A stretch of DNA of 30,977 nt from JBAZWE01 sp041660545 (GTDB taxonomy: Bacteria; Actinomycetota; Thermoleophilia; BMS3ABIN01): NCBI GenBank assembly GCA_041660545.1, contig JBAZWE010000014.1:1-30977 (forward strand), in the 5' to 3' direction. This document shows, piece after piece, positions 15,644 to 23,329 of the stretch. Below the pieces are notes generated by a model, which was not told where the DNA came from, did no database searches, and was given only the letters and a program-made list of their open reading frames with translations. A program made the translations under genes and the position numbers. Position 1 is the stretch's first letter, and the number at the start of each line of letters is the position of its first letter.

Positions 15644-16741
15644 ATGGATGTACCTTATGTCGATCTCGCGGCGGGTTACCGCGGTCTCAAGGATGAGATC
15701 GATGGCGCCGTGGCGCGGGTGCTTTCCAGCGGCGCCTGTGTGCTGGGAGAGAACAGCGCCGCCTTTGAAGATGAATTCGCGGCCTGGCTGGGCGTATCCG
15801 AAGTCGCATCGACGGGTTCCGGTACAGACGCCATCTACCTTACGCTCAAGGCGCTGGACATTGGACCAGGCGACGAGGTCATCACGGTTTCTCACACGGC
15901 CGTCAACACCGCCCTGGCGATCTCCAAGGTTGGAGCCACGCCTGTTCTTGTTGACATTGAACCAGAAAGTTATTGCATGGACGCGGCAGCTCTTAAGGCT
16001 GCCCTGACAGCCCGGACGCGCGCGATCCTGCCGGTGCACCTCTATGGTCACCCCGCTGACATGGACCCCATCATGGAATTCGCCGATGCACATGGCCTGC
16101 CGGTGATCGAGGATTGTGCCCAGGCGCATGGCGCGGCATATGGGGGAAAGACCGTCGGTACGATCGGAATCGCCGGCTGTTTCAGTTTCTATCCAACAAA
16201 AAACCTTGGCGCCTGTGGCGATGGCGGCGCCGTGGCGACCAATGATCAAGATCTGGCCGCGAAAATACGCTCGCTGGCCAACTGTGGTCAGGGAGAGCAG
16301 CGTTACCACAACATCTACAGAGGTGACGTCAGCCGTCTTGACGAGATCCAGGCTGCGATATTGAGGGTCAAGCTGAGGGCTCTCGACGACTGGACGCAGA
16401 GCCGTCGCAGGGCGGCGGATTATTATCGTGATGCGCTTGCAGGTGCGCCGGGCATTACACTGCCAGTCGAACTCGAACGGGCGCGGCACGTCTATCACCT
16501 TTATGTCGTGCGCTCCTTGCGGCGTGACGAACTTCAGAAATATCTGGCATCACAGGGTGTGCGAACGCTTGTGCACTACCCTGTTCCGGTGCATCTGCAG
16601 CCGGCATACGCTGAAGAAATGAATATAACCCTGCCGGTGACCGAGAGGATAGCAGGGGAGATTCTGTCATTGCCGATATTTCCCGAGATTACGGAGCAAC
16701 AGCTGGGTCATGTTACCGGCGCGGTTCTTGGTTTCAGTTAA
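15644..16741 (+). CDS. DegT/DnrJ/EryC1/StrS-family sugar aminotransferase
   Basis: A 365-residue PLP-dependent aminotransferase of the DegT family, which converts a nucleotide-linked keto sugar to an amino sugar. Visible motifs are VPYVDLAAGY at the start, GSGTDAIYLTLKAL, DEVITVSHTAVNTALAI, VIEDCAQAHGAAY and FSFYPTKNLGACGDGGA, where Lys186 is the Schiff-base lysine, then RLDEIQAAILRVKL. The frame is open back to 15551 inside the preceding gene, but ATG 15644, two bases after that stop, gives the standard N-terminus. Length is typical. Coupled to the SPASM radical-SAM gene, it probably supplies an amino sugar (compare ArnB, PglE or QdtB) for the lipid-linked glycan machinery around it. The precise sugar cannot be read from the sequence. 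Confidence 0.92.
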   Translation: MDVPYVDLAAGYRGLKDEIDGAVARVLSSGACVLGENSAAFEDEFAAWLGVSEVASTGSGTDAIYLTLKALDIGPGDEVITVSHTAVNTALAISKVGATPVLVDIEPESYCMDAAALKAALTARTRAILPVHLYGHPADMDPIMEFADAHGLPVIEDCAQAHGAAYGGKTVGTIGIAGCFSFYPTKNLGACGDGGAVATNDQDLAAKIRSLANCGQGEQRYHNIYRGDVSRLDEIQAAILRVKLRALDDWTQSRRRAADYYRDALAGAPGITLPVELERARHVYHLYVVRSLRRDELQKYLASQGVRTLVHYPVPVHLQPAYAEEMNITLPVTERIAGEILSLPIFPEITEQQLGHVTGAVLGFS

Positions 16742-16812
16742 ACAGGGAAGGGCACGGCTCCGGTCACGAGGCTTAAATCTAAACACAATTATGGTGTAGA
16801 CGTATTTCGCCT

Positions 16813-16818
16813 TATAAT
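16813..16818 (+). promoter_or_regulatory. Perfect TATAAT placed for a leaderless transcript
   Basis: TATAAT ends exactly seven bases before the GTG at 16825, so the expected +1 coincides with the first base of the start codon. No -35 box or Shine-Dalgarno is visible. Confidence 0.5.
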
Positions 16819-16824
16819 GAACTG

Positions 16825-18312
16825 GTGAAAAATAAATCGTTGAAAAAAGTAGTTCTTCTTTACCCCAGGAACCACTATCAGAAGATCTATCATCCCTGGA
16901 CATGGGCTCCACTCCCCATTCTCGCGGCTTCGGCGCCCCTGTTCGCTGAAGGATATGACGTCAAGCTGATCGACGCCAACGTAGAACCCGACTGGATGAG
17001 GCTGCTGGTAGAGGAGTCCCGGGACGCGCTGCTGCTGGGGATCAGCTGCATGACCGGACCTCAGATCCATTTCGCACTGGAAGCAGCGAAAGCCGTCCGT
17101 GACGCCGGCCTGAAGCTTCCCATCATCTGGGGCGGGTATCATCCCTCCATCCTTCCGGAGCAGACAAGCCAGAACCGGTATGTGGACGCAGTTGTGAGAG
17201 GACAGGGGGAGCTGACCCTGCTTGAACTCGCCGGCCGTCTCAGCCAGGGTGAGGATTTCACCGACATCCATGGACTGACTTTCACGCGTGATGGTGAGAC
17301 GGTATCGACTCCTTCGCGGCCCGTGGAGGACATCAATAATTTTCCAAGGCTGCCATACGAGAAGCTGGACAATCCCCAGCAATACTTAAACAGCATGCAC
17401 GTGGGCACACGCGTGATCAATTACGTCTCCAGCCAGGGCTGCCCCGCACGTTGTCAGTTCTGCGCCGAGCCGCTGGTCTACGGACGTCGCTGGAAAGCTT
17501 ACACACCCGACAGAGTGCTCTCCGATCTTGAATTCCTGCAGAGCTTCCTTGGTGTCAACGGCATCATGTACTTCGATTCCACTTATTTTGTCAACGAGCG
17601 CCGCGCCAGGGAGATATCCGAGAAGATGGTGGAGCGTGACATGAAATTCGGCTGGGCGGCCAATGCCCGCGCGCCGCAGCTGGGAAAATTTTCTGAAGAG
17701 ACTTTCGATGTACTCAAACGCAGCGGACTCTGGGCATTCCTTGTCGGAGCTGAGAGCGGCTCCGAGACACAACTGGAGACCATGCAGAAGGATATCGAGC
17801 CCGAGGACATTCTCGAGGCGGCGCGGGTCGCCAGCAGACACGGCATCAAGATCTCCTACAGCTTCATCGTGGGTTTCCCGGGGGAGACCGAAAGCGAAGT
17901 CGAAGAGACCTGGAGCGTCATGGAGGATGTATCAAAGATCGTCGGTGAGTATAATTCACAACTCCATTTTTACGCGCCCACGCCGGGTAACGCCCTTTAT
18001 GACCGTGCGGTCGAGCTCGGGCTTCAGAGTCCCGGCTCTCTCGAAGAGTGGGCCCGGTTTACAACCGTGAGCGGGCAGCTTCCCTGGATGAGCGACGATT
18101 TCCAGAACAGGATGAAACAGCGCGAGTTCTACATGGTCTATGGTTATCCTTCTGAGTGGGTCAGGCGGCGTGCCGCAAAAAGTCCTGCGCGTCGTGCCTA
18201 TGTTTCGCTTGCAAGCTCTCTAAGCTCGGCGCGTTGCCGGCACCATTACTGGGGGCTTCCTATCGACTGGTGGCTCCTGCGCGGCGTGCGCGGCGCGGTA
18301 TCTTCCGATTAA
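16825..18312 (+). CDS. B12-binding-domain radical SAM protein 3
   Basis: A 495-residue class B radical-SAM protein. The N-terminal domain begins KKVVLLYPRNHYQ and includes WAPLPILAASAPLFAEGYDV, LGISCMTGPQIHFAL and IIWGGYHPSILPEQT. The SAM-cluster motif is QGCPARCQFC (Cys206, 210, 213), followed by VGAESGSET and IVGFPGETE. The WGGYH signature and the MTG motif are shared with the partial protein at the right window end and partly with the one at 29023, so these form a subgroup distinct from proteins 1, 2 and 4. The start is GTG 16825, placed exactly where a TATAAT box would start transcription. It stands alone between the DegT gene (83 bp upstream) and the surface-protein gene. Substrate unknown. 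Confidence 0.9.
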   Translation: MKNKSLKKVVLLYPRNHYQKIYHPWTWAPLPILAASAPLFAEGYDVKLIDANVEPDWMRLLVEESRDALLLGISCMTGPQIHFALEAAKAVRDAGLKLPIIWGGYHPSILPEQTSQNRYVDAVVRGQGELTLLELAGRLSQGEDFTDIHGLTFTRDGETVSTPSRPVEDINNFPRLPYEKLDNPQQYLNSMHVGTRVINYVSSQGCPARCQFCAEPLVYGRRWKAYTPDRVLSDLEFLQSFLGVNGIMYFDSTYFVNERRAREISEKMVERDMKFGWAANARAPQLGKFSEETFDVLKRSGLWAFLVGAESGSETQLETMQKDIEPEDILEAARVASRHGIKISYSFIVGFPGETESEVEETWSVMEDVSKIVGEYNSQLHFYAPTPGNALYDRAVELGLQSPGSLEEWARFTTVSGQLPWMSDDFQNRMKQREFYMVYGYPSEWVRRRAAKSPARRAYVSLASSLSSARCRHHYWGLPIDWWLLRGVRGAVSSD

Positions 18313-18405
18313 TTAGTCATTATTAACCAGATAAATGTTTAAATTGCATCATGCTATTTTAACGGTGCGCTGTAGAATGAATGTGCGTTAAAGGTTTGTA
18401 GACTA

Positions 18406-18428
18406 TTTTGCTTCTAAATGAAGCAAGG
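18406..18428 (+). other. Stem-loop 1 in the leader of the surface-protein gene
   Basis: TTGCTTC (18408-18414) and GAAGCAA (18420-18426) form a perfect 7-bp stem around TAAAT, extendable by two G-T pairs to 18406-18428. It sits immediately before a second, GC-rich stem-loop, so the two may form one structured leader. Confidence 0.55.
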
Positions 18429-18430
18429 CA

Positions 18431-18480
18431 GCTCCGGGGTGAGCCTAATAGCCGAAGGCTTCCCGGGGCCTTTCTGTCTT
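18431..18480 (+). terminator. GC-rich stem-loop 2 followed by a T-rich stretch
   Basis: GCTCCGGG (18431-18438) pairs with CCCGGGGC (18462-18469) with one G-T pair. Inside, either of two AGCC copies (18442-18445 or 18450-18453) can pair with GGCT (18457-18460), giving mutually exclusive helices. The following ten bases are 70 % T. It could terminate transcription from the radical-SAM gene upstream or be a regulatory leader of the surface-protein gene. Confidence 0.5.
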
Positions 18481-18558
18481 CAGTTGCCAGGGTCGCAGGT
18501 TGAATTTCGTCGTCCGCGAAATGTGTGAATCCGCGGCGACATGGGTGAGGTGGGTTTA

Positions 18559-21358
18559 GTGGCGAGAAAATTCTTGATGATAGGCCTCGGGCTTGTTCTC
18601 GGAATGGTCATCGTCTGCACGGCCCTCGCGCTTCCCCTGCAGGGCCCGGTTGTCTCAAATGCCATGGACCAAGTCAACCCTTCCATCAGCGGCTCCGTCA
18701 TCGTCTGGCAGGACTTCCGTAATTTCACTCCTCAGCCCACGAACGCCACCGGCTGTCCCTCGGCGCGAGATTGCGTCAAGGCTGATATCTTCGCCCGCGA
18801 TATGAGCACCGGAACTGAAACCAGGCTGACCACCAATCCGGATGCGCTCGACCCTGATATAAGCGGCAACCAGGTCGTATGGAGAAACTGGGACACCGGC
18901 AAAATAGTAGTGCATGACCTCTCAAACGGCAGCGAGCAGAACGCGTCGAACGGTACGGGTCAGCAGGTGTCTCCGGCGATCAGCGGTAACAGGGTCGTAT
19001 GGATCGACTATCGTAACTTAAACCCTGCTGGAGTAAGCGGCCAGTACGGTGACATCTACATGCGTGACCTTACCCAGCCATCGGATGAGGCGATCAGCTT
19101 GGGATCCAGCCTAACCGGCGCCCCGGACTATAAGAAAGACAAGAAGAATCCGGATATCGATGGCAACATCGTCGTCTGGGAAGACTGGCGCAACGCATTT
19201 ACAGACACGTCGGGATGGGTCAAGAATCCGGATATCTACATGAGAGACCTTACCACCGGCACGGACCAGCCTGTCTGCACAGACCTTGCCGACCAGTACA
19301 ACCCGGTAGTCTCCGGCCACAGGGTATTCTGGCAGGATACTCGTAACGGAAACTGGGACGTTTACATGAAAGATCTCTCGACGGGCATCGAGTCAAGAGT
19401 CACCAACAACAATTCTGAACAGTCCTGGCCGAATGTCAGCGGTGACCTGTTGGCCTGGAAGGACTGGCGTAGCGGCAATGAGGAAATAGTTACGAAGAAC
19501 CTGACTACAGGCATCGAGACTGCTGTTACTCTCAACAGCGCATCTCAGAAAGTGCCGGTAGTAAGCGGGACATCGGTTGCCTGGATGGACAAGCGCGCGT
19601 TGAATTGGGATATATACGAGACCGATGACGTCATACCCCCCGTGATTGCCTCTCCTGGACCCGGCGGATGGAATGATGGTTCAACGGTGTTAACTGCCAC
19701 GTACTCGGATACAGGCAAGGGCATTGATACTGCTTCAGTGAAAGTAAAGCTGGACTCCGTGCCGGTGGCCGGTTGTACGGTAAGCGAGACCGGGGTTGAT
19801 TGTCCCGTTTCCGGGCTTGCGGATGGACCGCATGTCGCATCGTTTAATCTGAATGATCTTGCCAACAACTCCGCGGCTACTGCGCAGGCTTCATTTTCAG
19901 TTGACACAACAGAGCCCGGGCTCACATCCACCGCCCCAAGCGGCTGGCTGGCGGCTGCTCCGGCAACACTCACCGCGACGTACGCTGACAGTGGCAGGGG
20001 TGTCGACACCGCAACGGTATCCGTCGTCCTCGATGGCAGTCCGGTAGCGGGATGCACTGCGGGAACCACTTCGGTTAGTTGCCCCGTGTCCGGCATCGGC
20101 GACGGCCATCATGCGTTTACCGTCAATCTCAACGATCTTATGGGGAATCCGGCCGTCGAGTGGCTGACTGGCTTCGACGTGGATTCTACCGGTCCGATCC
20201 TGGGTCCCCTGAACATATCCACGGTAGCCGGTACTGATTCTGTTGCCTTTTCAGCGGCATTGAGCGACGCCGGCATCGGCGTGGAACCGTCCTCAGTCCA
20301 TGCCTATCTCGACGGAGCGGCGCCGGCCGGTTGCTCACTTGGAACAGACCCGGTTTCCTGTACGGCCAGCGGACTGAATCTGGGACCACATTCGATTAGC
20401 ATAAGCGCAACTGACAAACTTGGAAATTCATCGACGGTTTCCGGCTCCTTTGCGATCGTCGATAACATANNNNNNNNNNNNNNGATCGCTGGCGACGGCC
20501 GCGACGGTCATAGGCGCCGATTTCTCCGACATCGCGCCGAGCAGCGGTATAGATGCCGGATCGGTGAGAGTCGCGCTGGACGGGAATCCGGTAGCCGGTT
20601 GCACCGCAAGCTCTGCAGCGGTTTCGTGTCCGGTAAGCAATCTTTCCAACGGTATTCATCAGTTGTCCGTGCAGGTGAGCGACAGCGCCGGAAATATCGC
20701 CACAAGTGACTGGAGTTTCACGGTTGCCTCAACGGGTCCGATCATCGCGAACTTAAAGCCCGCGCCTGGAGAACTGGTAAACAATGGATGGCCGTCGATA
20801 TCGGCTGATTTTGCTGATAACGGCAGGGGCGTCGTTGCAGCCTCGGCGCATATGTACTTAGACGACGTGGAAATGACACCCATCGCGACGATGACCCATA
20901 TCGGCGCGACCCTGGACTCCGCCACGGTGGCCAGGCTGGCAAACGGCACCCATACAGTCCGCGTCACGGTTGCCGACAACCAGGGAGAAATCGCAGCCCA
21001 GACATGGTCGTTTACAGTAACGTCACCATCGTTGCAGCTCTCAACGGTACGGATATACTGGCCAAGTTATGCAGCATACCTGCGGCATGAACTTACCGTT
21101 GATTATCGCATGACCAATCCTGGGGCAGGCTCATGCAACAAGGCCCAGGTTTCGATGGGAACGGCGACTTCCGGTGTTCTCGTCATGGGTCCGATACCTG
21201 TGGATATGGGAAACATAGCTCCCGGCGCGGCGTTTGATTACAGCCTTGTTTATCTGGTGCCCGCCGGTGTCGGCAGGTTCTATACGATCACGTATGCCGA
21301 CTGTTCCGATGACGGCGGCGCCATATACTGGTTCGCCGGACCGCCACCTTTACAGTAG
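18559..21358 (+). CDS. Secreted surface protein: seven-bladed TolB-like propeller plus Ig-like repeats (interrupted by assembly gap)
   Basis: A secreted protein of about 930 residues. The GTG start at 18559 follows a strong GAGGTGGG site (ATG 18541 is a weaker option) and opens a signal peptide MARKFLMIGLGLVLGMVIVC ending near ALALP. Next come seven propeller blades, each with an I/V-S/D-G-x-x-x-x-W motif and DIYMRDL-TG turns, of the TolB/WD40-like type. After about residue 365 there are five Ig-like repeats of about 90 residues; the first four have a conserved Cys pair (VAGCT...CPVSG) likely to form a disulphide. A C-terminal CARDB-like domain of about 100 residues ends the chain. A 14-N gap at 20470-20483 shifts the frame inside repeat 4, and coding resumes at 20486 in another frame. 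A role in adhesion or the cell-surface layer is inferred. Confidence 0.85.
20470..20483. other. Assembly gap (14 N) inside the surface-protein gene
   Basis: Fourteen N bases separate two parts of one Ig-like repeat that are in different frames. Alignment to the preceding repeats indicates about ten codons plus one base (31 bases) are really missing. The apparent frameshift is therefore an assembly artefact, not a broken gene. Confidence 0.9.
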
Positions 21359-21417
21359 GGCCGGCTGCAAGGAAACAGGCGTCTTGGGCCGGTAAGGCGC
21401 CGTAGCGCGCAGGTCTG

Positions 21418-21624
21418 CTAGATATCGACTTTCCAGCCTGACCTCTTCCCCATGGAAGCATTGATGACGCTCTTATTTGTGTGACCGGCGTTCTTTAGAG
21501 CATCGGCGATCTCGGTAAGCCGCCGCGAAACCTCTGACGCGGTCCAGGTCCTGCCCTCGTCACTAACGGCAAGCGCCTCTTTCCTGAGCGCGCTCTCGAG
21601 TTCACTGAATTCATTTTGTTTCAT
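21418..21624 (-). CDS. Small hypothetical protein (68 aa)
   Basis: A 68-residue hydrophilic protein starting MKQNEFSELESALRKEALAV and containing TWTASEVSRRLTEIADALK and a basic C-terminus (GKRSGWKVDI). The frame extends further upstream to 21708, but ATG 21624 is preceded by AGGGGTG at proper spacing, so the short form is chosen. Predicted helices and a central Thr-Ala-Ser-Glu-Val-Ser-Arg-Arg segment could be a small DNA-binding or protein-binding domain, but no family is recognised. It is the only minus-strand gene in the second half of the window, convergent with the surface-protein gene and divergent from the second flippase across 196 bp. A regulatory role is possible but unsupported. Confidence 0.6.
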   Translation of the reverse strand: MKQNEFSELESALRKEALAVSDEGRTWTASEVSRRLTEIADALKNAGHTNKSVINASMGKRSGWKVDI

Positions 21625-21820
21625 AAGGCACCCCTGCAATCCGTTGAATGCAAAAAATTTGCCCCCTTCGGTATCCCTCCAGGTATGGCAGGGAGCTTTT
21701 CCCCACATATCCCGTAACTATAAATAGTATTCCCCCGGGCCCCGCTTTGAAAAACATGCAGAAGGGGCCATACGTCTTAAAGTTGCCACAGGTTTCCAAA
21801 CAGGTTACGCTAAAGCTCCA

Positions 21821-23218
21821 TTGGCCAATCGATTCGAAGTCCTGAAACACTCCGGGTACCTTCTGCTGGCGAAGCTGTTCGTGCGCCTGGCGTCGGTGCC
21901 TTTCCTCATCTACGTGGCCGCCACCCTTGGTCCGTCGATGTTCGGTGTCTTCGCCTTTGTCCTGGCTAGCGTTGAGATGGTCTCTTCCCTTGGTGATTTC
22001 GGCCTTTCGCGTTACGGGACCAGGGTGATGGTCAGGGAGGAAAAGAACCACGCCAGGTTCGCGGGCATCATTCTTGTCATGCAGCTGGCCACGTCGCTTC
22101 TGCTGGCCGGCCTGGGGGCCGCCTTTATCCTCTTAATCGCGCCCGAATCACCCAAACTGCAGGTTTTATTATTGGGCCTGGTGGCAGTCATCCTCTCCGC
22201 CTTTACATATACAACCGAGACCATCTTTACCGCCACCAGCCGTTTTCCCGCATCAGCGCTGCTGACGGTCATCGGGCGCGCGATATACATCGCGGCGGGT
22301 TTTGTGGTTCTGAGTCTGGGTCATTCGGTGGTCGCGGTAATGTGGGCCTTTGTAGGCAGCATCGCAATCGAGAGCCTGCTCAGAATGGTCTATGCTGCGA
22401 CGAAGATAACCGGCTTCTCATTCAGTTTTACCTGGGGTGAAGTCAAACATGTGGCTCGCGGAACCCTGCCTTTCGCCGTTACGGGTATCGCGTCTTTAGT
22501 CTATTTCCGCGCCGATACGATCATCCTCGGGATAGTGAGGGGAGATCTGGATGTGGGCATCTATGGCGCCGCATACTCGTTCTTCTCATTCTTCATGTGG
22601 TTGCCCATCGTGATCAACAGGACGCTGTTGCCCAGGCTCATATCCCGTTACAGGAACGATCCCAAAGAGGGGGAGATCGCCAGCCTCTACTGGTACCGCG
22701 AAATGGGGGTTGCCGGAGTCGCGATTGCATTCACGATGACGGTGCTTGCAAGACCGATAATCGGGACCCTGATGCCGGACACATTCTCCGATTCGATAAT
22801 CGTGCTCCAGATATTGATGTGGTCGATTCCCCCACTGATGATGGTGAGCACGGGTTTTAATTCCCTGACCGTATGCGACCGCGAGAAGACGGGAGCCAAT
22901 ACCTCGGTTATCTATGCCGCCTTGATCGTGGCGCTGGACTTCGCTCTGATTCCTCACTTCGGCCCCCGAGGTGCGGCCGTAGCCATGGTCGTTACCACGC
23001 TTCTTTGGGAGTTCACGATACACTGGCTGCTGACGAAACACGTGCTGGCTCCCGGGCATGGTCTGCTCCGTGTTTTCGGAATGCCGGTATTGGGGGGAGC
23101 ATGCATGGCGATCGTGGCCCTGGCCGTTTCAGGATACGGGGCTTTCGTTTCTCTGACTGCCGGCCTGGCGGTATATGGGGCAATAGTCATGATGCTTCGC
23201 TTCGTTGAGCGCCGCTAA
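21821..23218 (+). CDS. Second Wzx/MurJ-type flippase
   Basis: A 465-residue polytopic membrane protein of the MOP exporter superfamily. The N-terminal stretch FLIYVAATLGPSMFGVFAFVLA and SSLGDFGLSRYGTRVMVREE match the first helices and loops of Wzx-type flippases. About 12-14 helices follow, with the typical YFRADTIILGIVRGDLDVGIYGAAYSF segment in the middle. The frame is closed upstream by TAG at 21725 and has no other start codon, so TTG 21821 is the start; there is no clear Shine-Dalgarno. It is in the same family as the flippase at 907-2412 but clearly diverged. It is followed by the two AsnB-like genes and may export the product they help build; this link is inferred from position. Confidence 0.88.
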   Translation: MANRFEVLKHSGYLLLAKLFVRLASVPFLIYVAATLGPSMFGVFAFVLASVEMVSSLGDFGLSRYGTRVMVREEKNHARFAGIILVMQLATSLLLAGLGAAFILLIAPESPKLQVLLLGLVAVILSAFTYTTETIFTATSRFPASALLTVIGRAIYIAAGFVVLSLGHSVVAVMWAFVGSIAIESLLRMVYAATKITGFSFSFTWGEVKHVARGTLPFAVTGIASLVYFRADTIILGIVRGDLDVGIYGAAYSFFSFFMWLPIVINRTLLPRLISRYRNDPKEGEIASLYWYREMGVAGVAIAFTMTVLARPIIGTLMPDTFSDSIIVLQILMWSIPPLMMVSTGFNSLTVCDREKTGANTSVIYAALIVALDFALIPHFGPRGAAVAMVVTTLLWEFTIHWLLTKHVLAPGHGLLRVFGMPVLGGACMAIVALAVSGYGAFVSLTAGLAVYGAIVMMLRFVERR

Positions 23219-23264
23219 GAAAGGACTCTCGTCGCCCGGGTCTGCCGGATACAAACCTTGCATC

Positions 23265-23273
23265 TGTTAAAAT
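23265..23273 (+). promoter_or_regulatory. Extended -10 promoter for asparagine synthetase gene
   Basis: TG (23265-23266), one base, then TAAAAT (23268-23273) forms an extended -10 box with five of six matches. A GGAG site at 23318 precedes ATG 23330. Confidence 0.4.
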
Positions 23274-23329
23274 ATCCCACGTAATCGAAATGCCGTGGCC
23301 GGAGCCGGCTGTATTCTGGAGTTGATCAT

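Noticed and set aside
15638..16498. 286-codon minus-strand frame opposite the DegT aminotransferase
   Set aside because: The plus-strand frame has all DegT motifs including the PLP lysine; the minus frame has none of any family.
3199..16741. True Arn (aminoarabinose lipid A) pathway
   Set aside because: ArnA- and ArnD-like proteins are not seen, and nothing in the window indicates LPS lipid A synthesis; only the parts resemble it.
18401..18490. Cyclic-di-GMP (GEMM) riboswitch
   Set aside because: A few short words such as GCAAGGC, CTCCGG, CCTAA and TAGCCG are shared with the consensus, but the conserved first half (GGCAAACC) and the closing GGGTTGCC are not in the right places.
20484..20709. 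Continuation of the surface-protein frame straight through the N run
   Set aside because: The sequence after the gap in that frame is Arg-rich and unlike the repeats, while another frame continues the Ig repeat perfectly.
21648..21845. 65-codon plus-strand frame before the second flippase
   Set aside because: It has no ribosome-binding site, overlaps the flippase start in another frame and has no protein-like pattern.
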